Shown in pieces: positions 17,991 to 26,453 of a stretch of 64,000 bases of DNA. Numbering within the stretch: the first letter of the stretch is position 1; every line of letters begins with the position of its first letter. The notes beneath the pieces are model-generated. The model had not been told where the DNA came from and searched no databases. It was given only the letters and a program-made list of their open reading frames with translations. The position numbers and the translations under genes are program-made. This DNA is from Methanosarcina flavescens (lineage in GTDB: Archaea; Halobacteriota; Methanosarcinia; Methanosarcinales; Methanosarcinaceae). The stretch lies in contig NZ_CP032683.1 of the NCBI RefSeq assembly GCF_001304615.2, positions 1,674,001-1,738,000 of the forward strand, read 5' to 3'.

Positions 17991-19970
17991 ATGTTTGGAT
18001 TAAGCAAAGAAGCAGGATTCAAATTGGATAATACTCGTCTAATGAGGTTAATTTCCTTTCTGTTTCCGCTAGCTATAATTTTCGCGGTAATATTCACGTT
18101 CTTATGGATGTTTGCAGCCGGAAAACTCGCTTATGCGCTTCGTGGGCTATTTACAGGAATACCTGCAATACTTTCCTGTCTTTTCATACTATTCATTTAC
18201 AAGAAAGATGTAAGCTTACATGATATAGACGTCTATCCGCCATTGAGCACAAAGTCCCTTACATACCTGTTTGGGATATTTTATATCAGTTCCCTTGTTG
18301 TACTTCTGCTGTCTGAAGGAAGTAGACCACCATACTATTTCATCTTTATTTTAGGGCTCTACCTGTCGGTGTTCCTGCAAATTTTCTCTAAAAAGGTAAA
18401 TCCACCTCTTATTCTGGCAGAAACATTTTTAATTGCGATTAACCTGATTTATAGTGTTACATTAAATTACGATTTCTACTTCGGTACTACAGATATCCTG
18501 CCACACATCTTTCTTTCGGAAGTTACTGCAATGTCCGGGCGCACGATTCCTACTTCCTTAAGTGATTACGCCTACTTCCCTCTTTATCATGTGCTTATTG
18601 CAGAAACCTCTGAACTCCTGAATATAAGCACAAAAAACTCACTTTTTTTGGTAACTGCTCCTATCTATGCAATAACCATAATTTTTCTCTACTACCTTTT
18701 TAATTACATAACAAACAACAGGCAGATCTCGCTACTCTCATGTGTACTGTTCTCAGTGAGTTCAGTTGTGCTCTATTATGGTGTAAATGTGATCACCCGT
18801 ACAATGGCATTTATAATGTTCATTGTATTATTGTACCTGGTTTATAGTGTCAATTTCAAAAAAGATAAACTTTCCTTAAAAGCCCTCTCAGTGATTGTTG
18901 CGGTTTTTTTAACTCTGGTACATAATGTATCCCTTCCCCAACTTGTCTTATTGTTGATCATTCTTCTTATATCGGAATATATTATAGGAAACGGGAGCTA
19001 TATCAGCAAGCCTTTCTTTATATTGCTTAATGTTATTTTCACTTCATACTGGTTCTTTATAGCATACATATTTGTACAGAGGAGCCTGGCCCCTCGTTTG
19101 CAGAGCCAGTTTTTGGATTCAATAGTCTTAACTGCAGGAGGCGCTGAGGTACTCCAGGAGAGTTTGATTAATTTAGTAGGGCTTCTGGATAAATCGATAT
19201 TTTTATTTTTTGCCTTGATAGGAATAAGTTTTCTCCTGAAAAATTACAGGAACAATTATGCTTCCGTGCTGGGATTGTTTGCTCTGCTGACTCTGATATT
19301 TTATGTGCCCAATCCTCTCAACACGATCTGGCAGTTTAAAGTCCTTTTCAGAGTCGATCGATTTATGCTTTTCGTCAGCCCATTTATGGCTTTTGTAATG
19401 GGGTACGGCTTGTACATATTCTGGAATTATATGTCTAAATACTCCCCCAGAAAAGTCAACTCCGCTACGATAGTGGTTTTATTGTTCTCTACTTTCGTTC
19501 TTGTTTCTTCGATCTACAGTATTGGGGACTCAGACTTTCTTGGTCAGGGAGCAAGACACGAATACTTTACTTCTGAAGAGTTGAGCGGTTTTGAACATAT
19601 TTTCAAGTATGTTCCTATCGATTCCTCAATCTATACCGATTATTATTCTTCAAGATTCTTCTATTTGCCACTGATTCCTGCAACATCAGCAGAAATGAAT
19701 ATCTCGTCATACGATAATTACAGAATCGGTGATGTAAACAAACTCTCACAATATAGAGGTTATATAGTCCTCCGAACCAAAGAATTTTTGAGGAGTGGGT
19801 TATATTTTGGTAGTGAGGAAAGTACACTCAGAGACACTGCCAACTATTTCTATCAGGGATTGCCCGAAAATCAGCTTGAACTGCAAAGCAACCTTGCAGG
19901 TCTTAGTAAGATTTATTCGAGCTCATCTACAGATATTTTCATTCCGCATAAGGGATTAAACAATCCCTGA
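17991..19970 (+). CDS. large GT-C-like membrane protein
   Basis: 659 residues with about 12-14 membrane helices and a C-terminal soluble domain of about 160 residues. After the fourth or fifth helix comes FGTTDILPHIF (residues 164-174), a D-x3-H in the first long outside loop. The protein at 42898 has the same arrangement with GYDAYFH, and such acidic/histidine loops are typical of GT-C glycosyltransferases that use lipid-linked sugars. I therefore expect a sugar transferase or polymerase acting outside the membrane; the exact family is not certain. The ribosome binding site GGAGAT precedes ATG 17991. A hairpin with stem AGGGATT/AATCCCT overlaps its last codons. Confidence 0.75.
   Translation: MFGLSKEAGFKLDNTRLMRLISFLFPLAIIFAVIFTFLWMFAAGKLAYALRGLFTGIPAILSCLFILFIYKKDVSLHDIDVYPPLSTKSLTYLFGIFYISSLVVLLLSEGSRPPYYFIFILGLYLSVFLQIFSKKVNPPLILAETFLIAINLIYSVTLNYDFYFGTTDILPHIFLSEVTAMSGRTIPTSLSDYAYFPLYHVLIAETSELLNISTKNSLFLVTAPIYAITIIFLYYLFNYITNNRQISLLSCVLFSVSSVVLYYGVNVITRTMAFIMFIVLLYLVYSVNFKKDKLSLKALSVIVAVFLTLVHNVSLPQLVLLLIILLISEYIIGNGSYISKPFFILLNVIFTSYWFFIAYIFVQRSLAPRLQSQFLDSIVLTAGGAEVLQESLINLVGLLDKSIFLFFALIGISFLLKNYRNNYASVLGLFALLTLIFYVPNPLNTIWQFKVLFRVDRFMLFVSPFMAFVMGYGLYIFWNYMSKYSPRKVNSATIVVLLFSTFVLVSSIYSIGDSDFLGQGARHEYFTSEELSGFEHIFKYVPIDSSIYTDYYSSRFFYLPLIPATSAEMNISSYDNYRIGDVNKLSQYRGYIVLRTKEFLRSGLYFGSEESTLRDTANYFYQGLPENQLELQSNLAGLSKIYSSSSTDIFIPHKGLNNP
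19951..19968 (+). terminator. hairpin overlapping the stop codon
   Basis: AGGGATT (19951-19957) and AATCCCT (19962-19968) form a perfect seven-base stem around AAAC. The stem covers the last codons and the first base of the stop of the GT-C-like gene. AT-rich repeats follow. It may help end transcription between two convergent genes. Confidence 0.4.
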
Positions 19971-20030
19971 AACTTATTTTAAATGAACTTATTTTAAATG
20001 AACTTATTTTAAATGAACTTATTTTAAAAA
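19971..20030. repeat. four tandem copies of a 15-base unit
   Basis: The unit AACTTATTTTAAATG is repeated at 19971, 19986, 20001 and 20016; the last copy ends in AAAAA. The first three copies are identical, so the array is young. It lies between the ends of two convergent genes. Confidence 0.9.
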
Positions 20031-20165
20031 TAATTTTTTACTTTGAGCCTGCCAACTTATATGGATAAAGTGGTATAGCAGGCATCTGTACAGGAGTAAG
20101 AGTTTTTATGAATTTTGCTCTGTTGTATATCAGATCTGCAGTGTACACAGGATTAGGAATTAAAA

Positions 20166-20289
20166 AGTAAGCAGAAATGCCTAGAAAGTAAGTGGGAATG
20201 CCTAGGAAAGTAAATGGAAATGCCTCGAAAATAAGTAGAAATTCCGAAAAATAAGTAGAAATCCCTCGAAGTAAATAGAAATGCTTAGA
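20166..20289. repeat. six imperfect 19-22 base tandem units
   Basis: The units resemble AGTAAGTAGAAATGCCTAGAA and begin near 20166, 20187, 20209, 20231, 20251 and 20270. They vary in length and bases, so the array is older than the one at 19971. It ends just after the stop of the GT4 gene on the minus strand. An 85-codon minus-strand frame through it (with GIPTYFLGISAYF) is produced by the repeat and is not a likely gene. Confidence 0.75.
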
Positions 20290-20297
20290 CATCAATT

Positions 20298-21497
20298 TTA
20301 GGATTTTGTTAGAAGTTCCTGGTATATGTCTACAGTTGTTTTAGCATGTGCTTCCCAGGTCAGCCCTCTCTGGATTATGCTTTTACGCCCGAACTCGCCC
20401 ATCTTCTCTCTCCGGTTTTTATTATCAAGCAATTTATTAATTTTTCTGGATAACTCGTCAGGACTTTTTGCAGGTACCAGATAGCCTGTTTCCCCATCGA
20501 CCATGAGTTCAGGAATCCCGCCTACGTCTGTCGCTACAACTGGAACCTCACAGGCAAGAGCTTCAAGTATTACGTTTGGTCTACCCTCTGAAAGGGAAGG
20601 CAATACAAGAATATCCGAAGCTGAGATCCAGAGAGGAATATCTTCATGATTTACAGGACCGGTAAATTTAATATAATTCGCAATTTTGAGCTCATGTGCC
20701 CTTTTTTCCAGATTTTTTTTCAGGCCGTCGTCCCTGCCTACCATAAAAAGATAGGTATCCCTGTCCACAAAGCTCTGTGCGGCCTCAATGAGGTAGTCCA
20801 CACCTTTTATTTTCCGAAGGGCTCCGACAAATAGAACAATATTTTTGTCTTGTGGCAGGTTTAACATACTCCTTGCATGTACTTTTCCTGCAGGTTTGAA
20901 CTTGTCGGTATCAACACCATTTGGGACAACGTGAACTTTATTCTTGTCTATTCCCAGATTAACTATGTGAAGCTTGAGATCCTCGCTGACAGAAAGAATT
21001 CTGTCTGCAAAACTCATTGCCTCTATAATCTGTTTTGAGGTGTAGGAACCTTCATAGGCGACCTTTCTTTCTATTGTACCGAGCGCACTTATTACAAGAG
21101 GGACATTCCATCTCTTTGCAAGCTTCATCATCCCATACCCGTCAGGATATGAAAAGTGTGCGTGGATAAGGTCTGGTACTGGCTTTATGTTTTTAACAGC
21201 ATATTCGGAAACGAAGAGAGAATATGAGATCCCTGTGATGGGATAGAAATATTTCTTGGGTACAGCATATATATAACGTGGATAGTGAAGGTCGTATTTT
21301 TCAGTATACTCAATCCGGGGCAGTTTAAAAAAGTTATGGTATGGAAATGAGGAAAAAGGAAGGACGAAAGGTTTTGGAGAAATAACTGTAACATCTGCGC
21401 CCTGGTTTGCAATTGAGTCTATACTCTGCTTTATGAATGTCCCAAGTTGAGGGTAATACCTGTTAGGAAATTCCTGACATACTTCCAATACTTTCAT
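20298..21497 (-). CDS. glycosyltransferase family 4
   Basis: 399-residue GT-B retaining glycosyltransferase. The N-terminal domain has ISPKPFVLPFSS and IHAHFSYPDGYG; the C-terminal domain has GALRKIKGVDYLIEA and the donor-binding EGRPNVILEALACEVPVVA, whose two glutamates are the E-x7-E motif. It should add a sugar from UDP or GDP donors to a lipid-linked acceptor at the membrane face. It starts at ATG 21497 without a strong ribosome binding site. It is divergent from the GT4 at 21701 and convergent with the GT-C-like gene. Sugar and linkage are unknown. Confidence 0.92.
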   Translation of the reverse strand: MKVLEVCQEFPNRYYPQLGTFIKQSIDSIANQGADVTVISPKPFVLPFSSFPYHNFFKLPRIEYTEKYDLHYPRYIYAVPKKYFYPITGISYSLFVSEYAVKNIKPVPDLIHAHFSYPDGYGMMKLAKRWNVPLVISALGTIERKVAYEGSYTSKQIIEAMSFADRILSVSEDLKLHIVNLGIDKNKVHVVPNGVDTDKFKPAGKVHARSMLNLPQDKNIVLFVGALRKIKGVDYLIEAAQSFVDRDTYLFMVGRDDGLKKNLEKRAHELKIANYIKFTGPVNHEDIPLWISASDILVLPSLSEGRPNVILEALACEVPVVATDVGGIPELMVDGETGYLVPAKSPDELSRKINKLLDNKNRREKMGEFGRKSIIQRGLTWEAHAKTTVDIYQELLTKS

Positions 21498-21700
21498 AAT
21501 CTTTTACTCTTTTTCAATTCGAATGCCTCAAAACAGACAGAGGAGAGAGTTAATCCTATAAATACTTCTCTCCAAAATGCATTGAATTCATATTTCGAGT
21601 CAAATACTAAACCTTTGTTCTTGAAATTGAGAAAATAATAAAAAAAGTTATGGGATAAACTAATTAACTACTTTTGCTATTCTGATAACCGGCTACAATT

Positions 21701-22885
21701 ATGTTTAAAAAAGTAAATAATATTTTTCTGGTTTATTACGGCTCCTTCAATGCTAAATCAGGTTCGAATGTCCATATTCTTGAGCTTCTTAGGAATTTGA
21801 AAAAATATACTGATATAGTCCTCTTTGCTCCCGGACAGAAAAGTGTAAATCGTACTCTTGCCGGGGCAAAATATGTGCCTGTAATAGACAATAAATATCT
21901 TGTACAGCCTTCTTACGAGTTTATGCTTTCCTTCTATCTTCTTTACTCGTGCATAAAAAACAGACCTGATGTTCTTTACCTTCGCCAGAATTCTTTTCCG
22001 TTCTTTCCCATAATGTTATGTAAGGTCTTGAAGATCCCTTCAATTGTGGAAGTTAATGGGCTGGTTCTCGATGAGTTAAAAGTCAACCCGAATTCGCAGT
22101 CTTTTGCATACAGGGTCTTCTCTTATCTGGCACTTTGTTCCGAGAAGTTCAACTACAGGCACTGTGACAGAATTGTTTCTGTCACGGATAAGCTAAAGGA
22201 TGAACTTGTGAGATTATACTCGGTTCCTGAGAGTAAGGTCCATATTATCAACAATGGGGCAAATACTGATGTATTCAAGCCTCTGGACTCGAGACAGACA
22301 AGGAAAATACTGCAGCTCGAGGACTCAAAAAAATATGTATGTTTTGTCGGACACCTTGCAGCCTGGCAAGGTGTTGAGTTTTTGATTCAGGCATCTCCCC
22401 TAATTCTTGAAAAATGTCCTGATGCTCATTTCCTTGTTATCGGGGATGGAGTTATGAAGGATAAACTGCTTGGAATAACTTCCGAGCTAGGACTTTCGGA
22501 TAAGTTCACTTTTACCGGAAGAGTTCCCTACGAGCAGGTTCCTCTTTACATAAACGCTGCCGATGTCTGCGTTGCCCCTTTCATCAAGGAAAGGAACTCG
22601 AAAATAGGGCTTTCAGCCTTGAAAACATATGAATATCTTGCCTGTGGAAAGCCGATTGTGGCAAGCAGTATTCCGGGAGTTCAAGACCTGATTGAGTCAT
22701 CAGGTGGTGGGATACCAGTAACTCCTGAGGACCCTGAGGAACTTGCTAATGCTGTAGTAAGATTACTCTCCGATGAAGAAGCCAGGGTCGAGATGGGAAA
22801 AAAGGGTCGCAAATACGTTGTTGAGAATCACAGCTGGGACGGAGTTGCAGGAAAGATTCTGAAGATATGCGAAGATATAGTCTGA
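21701..22885 (+). CDS. glycosyltransferase family 4
   Basis: 394-residue GT-B protein. The acceptor domain contains LYLRQNSFPFFP and VEVNGLVLDE; the donor domain has CFVGHLAAWQGVEFLI, VIGDGVMKDKLL and YEYLACGKPIVAS, with GGGIPVTPEDPEELA near residue 345. It is a clear paralog of the protein at 38860, sharing WQG, GDGVMKD, FTG and INA(A/S)D motifs in the same order. Both should transfer a hexose or hexosamine to a growing lipid-linked chain. It starts at ATG 21701 after very AT-rich DNA. Confidence 0.92.
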   Translation: MFKKVNNIFLVYYGSFNAKSGSNVHILELLRNLKKYTDIVLFAPGQKSVNRTLAGAKYVPVIDNKYLVQPSYEFMLSFYLLYSCIKNRPDVLYLRQNSFPFFPIMLCKVLKIPSIVEVNGLVLDELKVNPNSQSFAYRVFSYLALCSEKFNYRHCDRIVSVTDKLKDELVRLYSVPESKVHIINNGANTDVFKPLDSRQTRKILQLEDSKKYVCFVGHLAAWQGVEFLIQASPLILEKCPDAHFLVIGDGVMKDKLLGITSELGLSDKFTFTGRVPYEQVPLYINAADVCVAPFIKERNSKIGLSALKTYEYLACGKPIVASSIPGVQDLIESSGGGIPVTPEDPEELANAVVRLLSDEEARVEMGKKGRKYVVENHSWDGVAGKILKICEDIV

Positions 22886-23025
22886 TCTTACTTTGCTATT
22901 AATGAATTCTGACCTTATTCCCGGGATAATATCTATCTCACAGGCAAATGTATACCTTTTACTTTATTATGATCTTTTACGTCCATAGAAACTTCATAAA
23001 AAATTATAGACATAACATACATACT

Positions 23026-23189
23026 TTTATAATACAATGATCTAATTATAGCAATAACTATAGAAATTTAATTAGAGGCTTATATACAATTTATTCACAT
23101 TGTTTCTCGGGGGGATCAGTGTGAATTTGGGAATTAGCCTGAAAAAGACGGAGACTTATTTCAAACCATCTGTTGTTGAATCCAATTAA
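23026..23189 (+). promoter_or_regulatory. conserved promoter/leader of the first beta-helix gene
   Basis: From the TATA-like TTTATAATACAATG, this sequence aligns with the region starting at 26211 upstream of the second beta-helix gene, including ATAGAAATTTAATTAGA and CAATTTATTCA. After GGGGGG it holds a 22-codon frame (GTG 23121 to TAA 23189, product MNLGISLKKTETYFKPSVV...), matched in position and in part by residues at 26311. Conservation also continues past it (TCTATAGCC). It may be a regulatory leader peptide, or a shared relic carried along by duplication. Confidence 0.5.
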
Positions 23190-23421
23190 ATTCAATGACT
23201 TTTGCTATGAATATTTTCTCCAGAAATCTTCTATAGCCTGAATCCCGGGTAGTGGATACTATCTGATAAATTTGTCGATAATTCAGGAAAACATACTAAA
23301 AATTTTGGTAAGAAATTGAGTAGACAGTCTTAAATTCTAAAGACATAGGGATACTTCCCAGTCTAACTCTCACTTAAACAAAATCTTAATTTGATTTTTA
23401 TACTTGGCGTGGGTGATAGAA

Positions 23422-25572
23422 ATGTTAATAAAAAGATTGGGGATTTTTCTCCTGGTGAGTTGCCTTATCTTTGCAAACGCACCGATTGCTTCATGCAGAA
23501 GCGCCCCACCAATTGTTTATGTTTCCGGAAATGGGAGTGGGGATTTCAACTGCGATGGAAAAGATGATCATGTGCAGATAAATCAGGCTCTGAAATTTGT
23601 GGCAAGTAATCCTAAATATACAACTGTCCATCTCAAAGGACCTTTTACGTACGTTATTAACGATACTCTTTTAATTGGCAGCAATACTATTCTCCAAGGG
23701 GATTCGACTGCTGTGATAAAGCTGGCAAATAATGCAGGCTGGAAATCAATGAAACCATTGATCAAGCAGATGAACAGTGCAGGAAATAGTAACATTGTAG
23801 TAAGAGGGTTTGAGGTTGATGTAAACCATGATGGAAATCTTAAGGTTGCTAAGGGTAAAGGGTACTATAATGTAATGTACTTCACCCACTGTAATAATAT
23901 AAAAGTATACAACATGTATATGCACGATGGACATGGAGATGGGGTGAGGATAAAATACGGTAAGAACATCCAGCTTTATAATAATAAGATCTCCAAACTT
24001 GGACATGATGGCTTTTTTGTAAGTGAATGTGAGAATGTAGAGATTTGGAACAATAAAATAGTCTGCAGGACTAATAGTGGAGTTAGAGCTTGGAATTCCA
24101 ATAATGTAAAAATCCATGATAACGTAATTGATTCTTTATACTATCGGTGCACAGGTGGGCCTGGCATTCAGATTGAAAAGGGCGGAGCGGGTTCCGGTAC
24201 CATGGATAAGATCGAGATCTATGGGAATACATTGCATGATACATATGGGCCTGGAATCTGGCTTTTCAATTATGACACCTCTGCTGCCACTAAAGAAAAG
24301 GGGAAAAACGTCCATATTCATCACAATATATTTTATAATACAGGCACTAATACTGGAATTACCTGGACAGGCGGCATTGTGGCTAGCGGATTCCACGACA
24401 CTCTAATCGAAAATAACGTCTTTGATGGCGCATACCATGCTGCTATTGTTCACATGTATCCAGAAGCTTATTCTCCAAGTTATTCAACAAAGCCTGGGTA
24501 TACTACTATTGTCCGCAATAATATAATTGTAAATACCCGGCCGCGTATAAAGAGCCCGAGTGGAACAGGATACGCTGTGGCTAATTATCTCACCAAAAAT
24601 CACAAATTCGTGCTGGAGAATAACTGTCTTTACGGTAACTCAGGGGGCAATTATAAAAACTGCGCATCGAAATCTGATATCTATGTAAACCCTCTTTTTG
24701 TGAACCAGAAAAAACATGATTATCACCTCCAGTCAACGGCAGGCCGCTGGAATGGAAAAACCTGGGTTAAGGATAAAGTGACTTCTCCATGTATTGATGC
24801 CGGACATGTTTCTTCGGACTACTCTAAAGAACCTGAGAACAATGGAAACAGGATCAATATAGGAAGATATGGAAACACAATTTATGCATCTCTCTCACCG
24901 GCTTCACGAGTAAAGACAGTACAATCTCCATTTATGGAATTAACTTCCGAAGATGCAAATGAGGTCGAAGAATATCCAAATTTTACAACAGAAACATTTG
25001 ACACAGATGGGAGTAATTTCACACACTCAGAAATAGGTCCTTTTGTTGATACTGGACAGAGTCCGATTATTGAATCTATTCCAGAAACTGTGGTTAAGAT
25101 TGGAGAAAATTTGAACTTTACAGTGAAAGCTTCTGGCATGAATGGAAACAATCTTACATTCTCATCACCAGACCTTCCTGAAGGTGCAGAATTTGATGAG
25201 ACCGGGTTCTTTAGCTGGACGCCTGAAGACGGACAGGAAGGAGTCCATATCATACCTTTTGAGGTGAGTGATGGTCTGTTTAGTGATTCTAAGGTTGCAG
25301 TAATAATTGTAGAGAAGGCAAATGAAGAAGAGATAATTGGAGAAACAAATGAAGGGGAGATAATTGGAGAAGCAAATGGAGAGAAAATAATTGGAGAAGT
25401 AATTGAAGATGAAATAATTGAAGAGGAAACAACTGAAGAGATAAGTGAAGAGGTAAATAAAGAAGTAAACAAAGAAGAAATTGAAGAGGAAGAAAATGAA
25501 GGAGCCATTCCTTTAAACCTCTCTGGCACAATATACGAAGCTATCTTTACGGAGTTCCTCCTAAAGGATTAA
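23422..25572 (+). CDS. secreted beta-helix protein with Ig-like domain and acidic repeats
   Basis: 716 residues. A signal peptide (LGIFLLVSCLIFANAPIASC) is followed by GSGDFNCDGKDD, a start shared by all four paralogs, and then a right-handed parallel beta-helix of the disaggregatase-related type (about residues 45-490, with repeated N-x-I/V-x-NN steps). A putative Ig-like domain of the He_PIG type spans about 545-630 (DLPEGAEFDE, FSWTP). The tail has nonapeptide repeats such as EEIIGETNE and GEIIGEANG, then becomes Glu-rich. ATG 23422 has GGGTGAT upstream; TTG 23404 is less likely. It lacks the C-terminal repeat found in the paralogs at 28160 and 49849. I infer a surface polysaccharide-binding or -cleaving protein. 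Confidence 0.85.
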   Translation: MLIKRLGIFLLVSCLIFANAPIASCRSAPPIVYVSGNGSGDFNCDGKDDHVQINQALKFVASNPKYTTVHLKGPFTYVINDTLLIGSNTILQGDSTAVIKLANNAGWKSMKPLIKQMNSAGNSNIVVRGFEVDVNHDGNLKVAKGKGYYNVMYFTHCNNIKVYNMYMHDGHGDGVRIKYGKNIQLYNNKISKLGHDGFFVSECENVEIWNNKIVCRTNSGVRAWNSNNVKIHDNVIDSLYYRCTGGPGIQIEKGGAGSGTMDKIEIYGNTLHDTYGPGIWLFNYDTSAATKEKGKNVHIHHNIFYNTGTNTGITWTGGIVASGFHDTLIENNVFDGAYHAAIVHMYPEAYSPSYSTKPGYTTIVRNNIIVNTRPRIKSPSGTGYAVANYLTKNHKFVLENNCLYGNSGGNYKNCASKSDIYVNPLFVNQKKHDYHLQSTAGRWNGKTWVKDKVTSPCIDAGHVSSDYSKEPENNGNRINIGRYGNTIYASLSPASRVKTVQSPFMELTSEDANEVEEYPNFTTETFDTDGSNFTHSEIGPFVDTGQSPIIESIPETVVKIGENLNFTVKASGMNGNNLTFSSPDLPEGAEFDETGFFSWTPEDGQEGVHIIPFEVSDGLFSDSKVAVIIVEKANEEEIIGETNEGEIIGEANGEKIIGEVIEDEIIEEETTEEISEEVNKEVNKEEIEEEENEGAIPLNLSGTIYEAIFTEFLLKD

Positions 25573-26210
25573 ATTTGAGTAATTTGCCTCTTGTATTAGA
25601 GGAGCGAGTAATGAGTTGATTGTAGGAGTGAGTAATGAGTTGATTGTAGGAGTGAGTAATAAGTTCGGTAATTTCATGAGGTTGAAAAATCGCGACTGAT
25701 AATAAAAATCGGTTCTAAATAGAACGCATGAACTTTGGGTAAAGGCCAATAATATATTCTAACAACAAGATAGTATGAAACAGCAGGACTCTGGAGTGAT
25801 ATGATCTGACAGTGTACTTATAAGTGATCGTGTACTTATAAGTCCTGTATTGCATATAGACTAAAGCTTGCTTCCATGCTACTTGTCTATTTTCCAGCGC
25901 CTTTTCCCTGCTTTTCTTTATTCTGCTAGAATTGTAATTATATTTTCTGATTTTGACTAATAGAGTATTTTCTAAAAGCGTATTATAATGAAATTGTTCT
26001 TTAATCATTATTTATAAAAAAATGCTATTTTTTGCCAGAGCTGAATATAAATATTATTGGAAGTGGAAGCCAGGTTCTTACTTTGGTGAATCCTTTTCAC
26101 TACAAATTTAATAAGCAGCTTTTAATCCGGTTTTTCCTCTCTTCAATTATTTGTTAACTTTTTCTTAATATTTGAACTACAGTTAAAAAATTAAAAGACT
26201 TGAACAATAT
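25573..26210. other. intergenic region with short repeats
   Basis: It holds a 24-base tandem repeat (listed separately) and two copies of GTGTACTTATAAGT at 25812 and 25830, 18 bases apart, whose centre ACTTATAAGT is palindromic and could bind a regulator or TBP. A 97-codon minus-strand frame at 25715-26008 has low complexity and I do not support it. Confidence 0.4.
25600..25667. repeat. 24-base tandem repeat, nearly three copies
   Basis: Units start at 25600, 25624 and 25648 with the consensus AGGAGTGAGTAATGAGTTGA plus four bases. The first two differ at one base; the third is truncated. It lies shortly after the stop of the first beta-helix gene. Confidence 0.85.
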
Positions 26211-26376
26211 TTTTATAATAGAATGCTCTAAATTACAGTGTAGACAATAGAAATTTAATTAGAAGCTTAATAATCAATTTATTCATCATGTTTTCGCGGG
26301 GGGAATTCATGTGAATTGGAATGATTGGCTTGAAAAAGGGGAGATTTATCCTGAACCCTTTGCTTGTCTGATTTGA
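26211..26376 (+). promoter_or_regulatory. conserved promoter/leader of the second beta-helix gene
   Basis: Aligns with 23026-23189. Shared parts include TTTATAATAGAATG, ATAGAAATTTAATTAGA and a G-run before GTGAATT. The small frame here runs from GTG 26311 to TGA 26376 (begins MNWNDWLEKGEIYPEP). Between the two loci the residues MN, L, K, E and Y keep their positions, while the ends differ. The beginning resembles the first residues of TPR-type proteins, so it might be a cut-down gene rather than a leader peptide. Confidence 0.5.
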
Positions 26377-26453
26377 TTGGATTCGATAGCTTTGGGATGA
26401 ATAATTCCCCAGAAAGTATTCTATAGCCTTAAATCTCGGAGAGTGGATGCCAT

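Noticed and set aside
19971-20289. CRISPR array
   Set aside because: Units are too short and adjoin without spacers of constant length; no cas genes in the window.
20038-20295. 85-codon minus-strand frame as a gene
   Set aside because: The repeated Phe/Ile/Tyr pattern comes from the six imperfect tandem units.
24882-25529. 215-codon minus-strand frame with Ser/Ile repeats
   Set aside because: It is the antisense of the acidic repeat tail of the secreted protein at 23422.
25715-26008. 97-codon minus-strand frame
   Set aside because: Low complexity (Tyr/Thr/Lys runs over a DNA repeat), no ribosome binding site, no recognisable domain.
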